A stretch of 64,000 nt of DNA from Pseudomonas yamanorum. GTDB taxonomy: Bacteria; Pseudomonadota; Gammaproteobacteria; Pseudomonadales; Pseudomonadaceae. The stretch's first letter is position 1, and every line of letters begins with the position of its first letter. The stretch is taken from positions 124,323-188,322 of the forward strand of contig NZ_JACARE010000027.1 in the NCBI RefSeq assembly GCF_013386765.1. The letters are read 5' to 3'. Under the pieces are notes generated by a model, which saw only the letters and a program-made list of their open reading frames with translations, had not been told where the DNA came from and searched no databases. Below are positions 63,859 through 64,000 of the stretch, piece after piece. The translations under genes were made by a program, and so were the position numbers.

Positions 63859-64000
63859 ATGAGCACAGCAATCAGTCCGACTGCTTATAACTATAAGGTA
63901 GTCCGCCAGTTCGCCATCATGACGGTGGTCTGGGGGATCCTTGGCATGGGGCTCGGCGTTTTCATCGCCTCGCAACTGGTTTGGCCAGAGTTGAATTTTG
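63859..64000 (+). CDS. ccoN: Second ccoN, cut by the window end
   Basis: The first 47 codons of a second cbb3 subunit I. After MSTAISPT it reads [19 protein letters not shown], the same as the first copy, and then differs conservatively (LGMGLGVFIASQLVW against [15 protein letters not shown]). The following genes are outside the window; a tandem ccoNOQP is expected from other Pseudomonas genomes. Confidence 0.95.
   Translation, partial: MSTAISPTAYNYKVVRQFAIMTVVWGILGMGLGVFIASQLVWPELNF

Overview
The window is an ordinary chromosomal stretch of a Pseudomonas of the fluorescens type. The evidence is the high GC content with strong third-position bias, recognisable Pseudomonas gene blocks (lexA-sulA beside psrA; topA-fadA-fadB; acnA-aer-cco), and many REP/REPIN palindromes of the kind known from P. 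fluorescens. I see no rRNA, tRNA, CRISPR array, prophage, insertion sequence or integrase. Nearly every gene has a recognisable family, so this is core genome rather than an accessory island. I did not find a new multi-gene system; the unusual material lies in repeats, operators and a few odd proteins.

Layout. 1-9.4 kb: an MFS exporter, a small lipoprotein, a 45-aa Lys-rich protein, dusA, tal, an RssB-type phosphatase response regulator with its STAS partner, mlaA, a HAD-fold protein lacking the nucleophile, a DUF4404 protein and queF. 9.4-12.1 kb: a copper module, with a Met/His-rich cupredoxin divergent from a CopRS-like two-component pair and a CopR-type operator between them. 12.2-19.6 kb: the lolCDE lipoprotein exporter, a PilZ-like protein, a glycerophosphodiesterase, sthA, and apbE with no Nqr or Rnf genes nearby. 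19.6-30.4 kb: a chalcone-isomerase-like exported protein, a citrate-type MFS symporter, a long GAPDH, mfd, csiV and a SWIM-SNF2 helicase. 30.4-34.8 kb: nagZ, psrA, the lexA-sulA SOS operon and two small unknown genes. 34.9-42.8 kb: topA, a DUF1653 gene, fadBA, a membrane-anchored unknown and a universal stress protein. 43-49 kb: an Uup-type ABC-F protein, slt and an MsbA-like exporter. 49.2-56.8 kb: a 57-aa protein, pdxB, a MATE pump, tusA, rlmM and acnA. 56.9-64 kb: a CPBP protease, aer, an alpha/beta hydrolase, a complete ccoNOQP operon for cbb3 oxidase, and the start of a second ccoN cut by the window end.

How the genes fit together. Several belong to stress and energy control. PsrA (with two abutting operators on its own promoter) is the fatty-acid-responsive regulator known to control rpoS and fadBA, and fadBA lies 7 kb away. 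RssB/STAS is a second RpoS-linked module. LexA controls itself and SulA through two SOS boxes. Aer and the first cco operon serve low-oxygen life; an FNR/ANR-type site for that operon appears to sit inside the neighbouring hydrolase gene.

REP elements occupy at least 13 intergenic places, mostly directly behind stop codons. In one (52.3 kb) the two ends of the element supply the stop codons of both flanking convergent genes. Two others carry a tandem copy of the last 16-18 bases of an arm.
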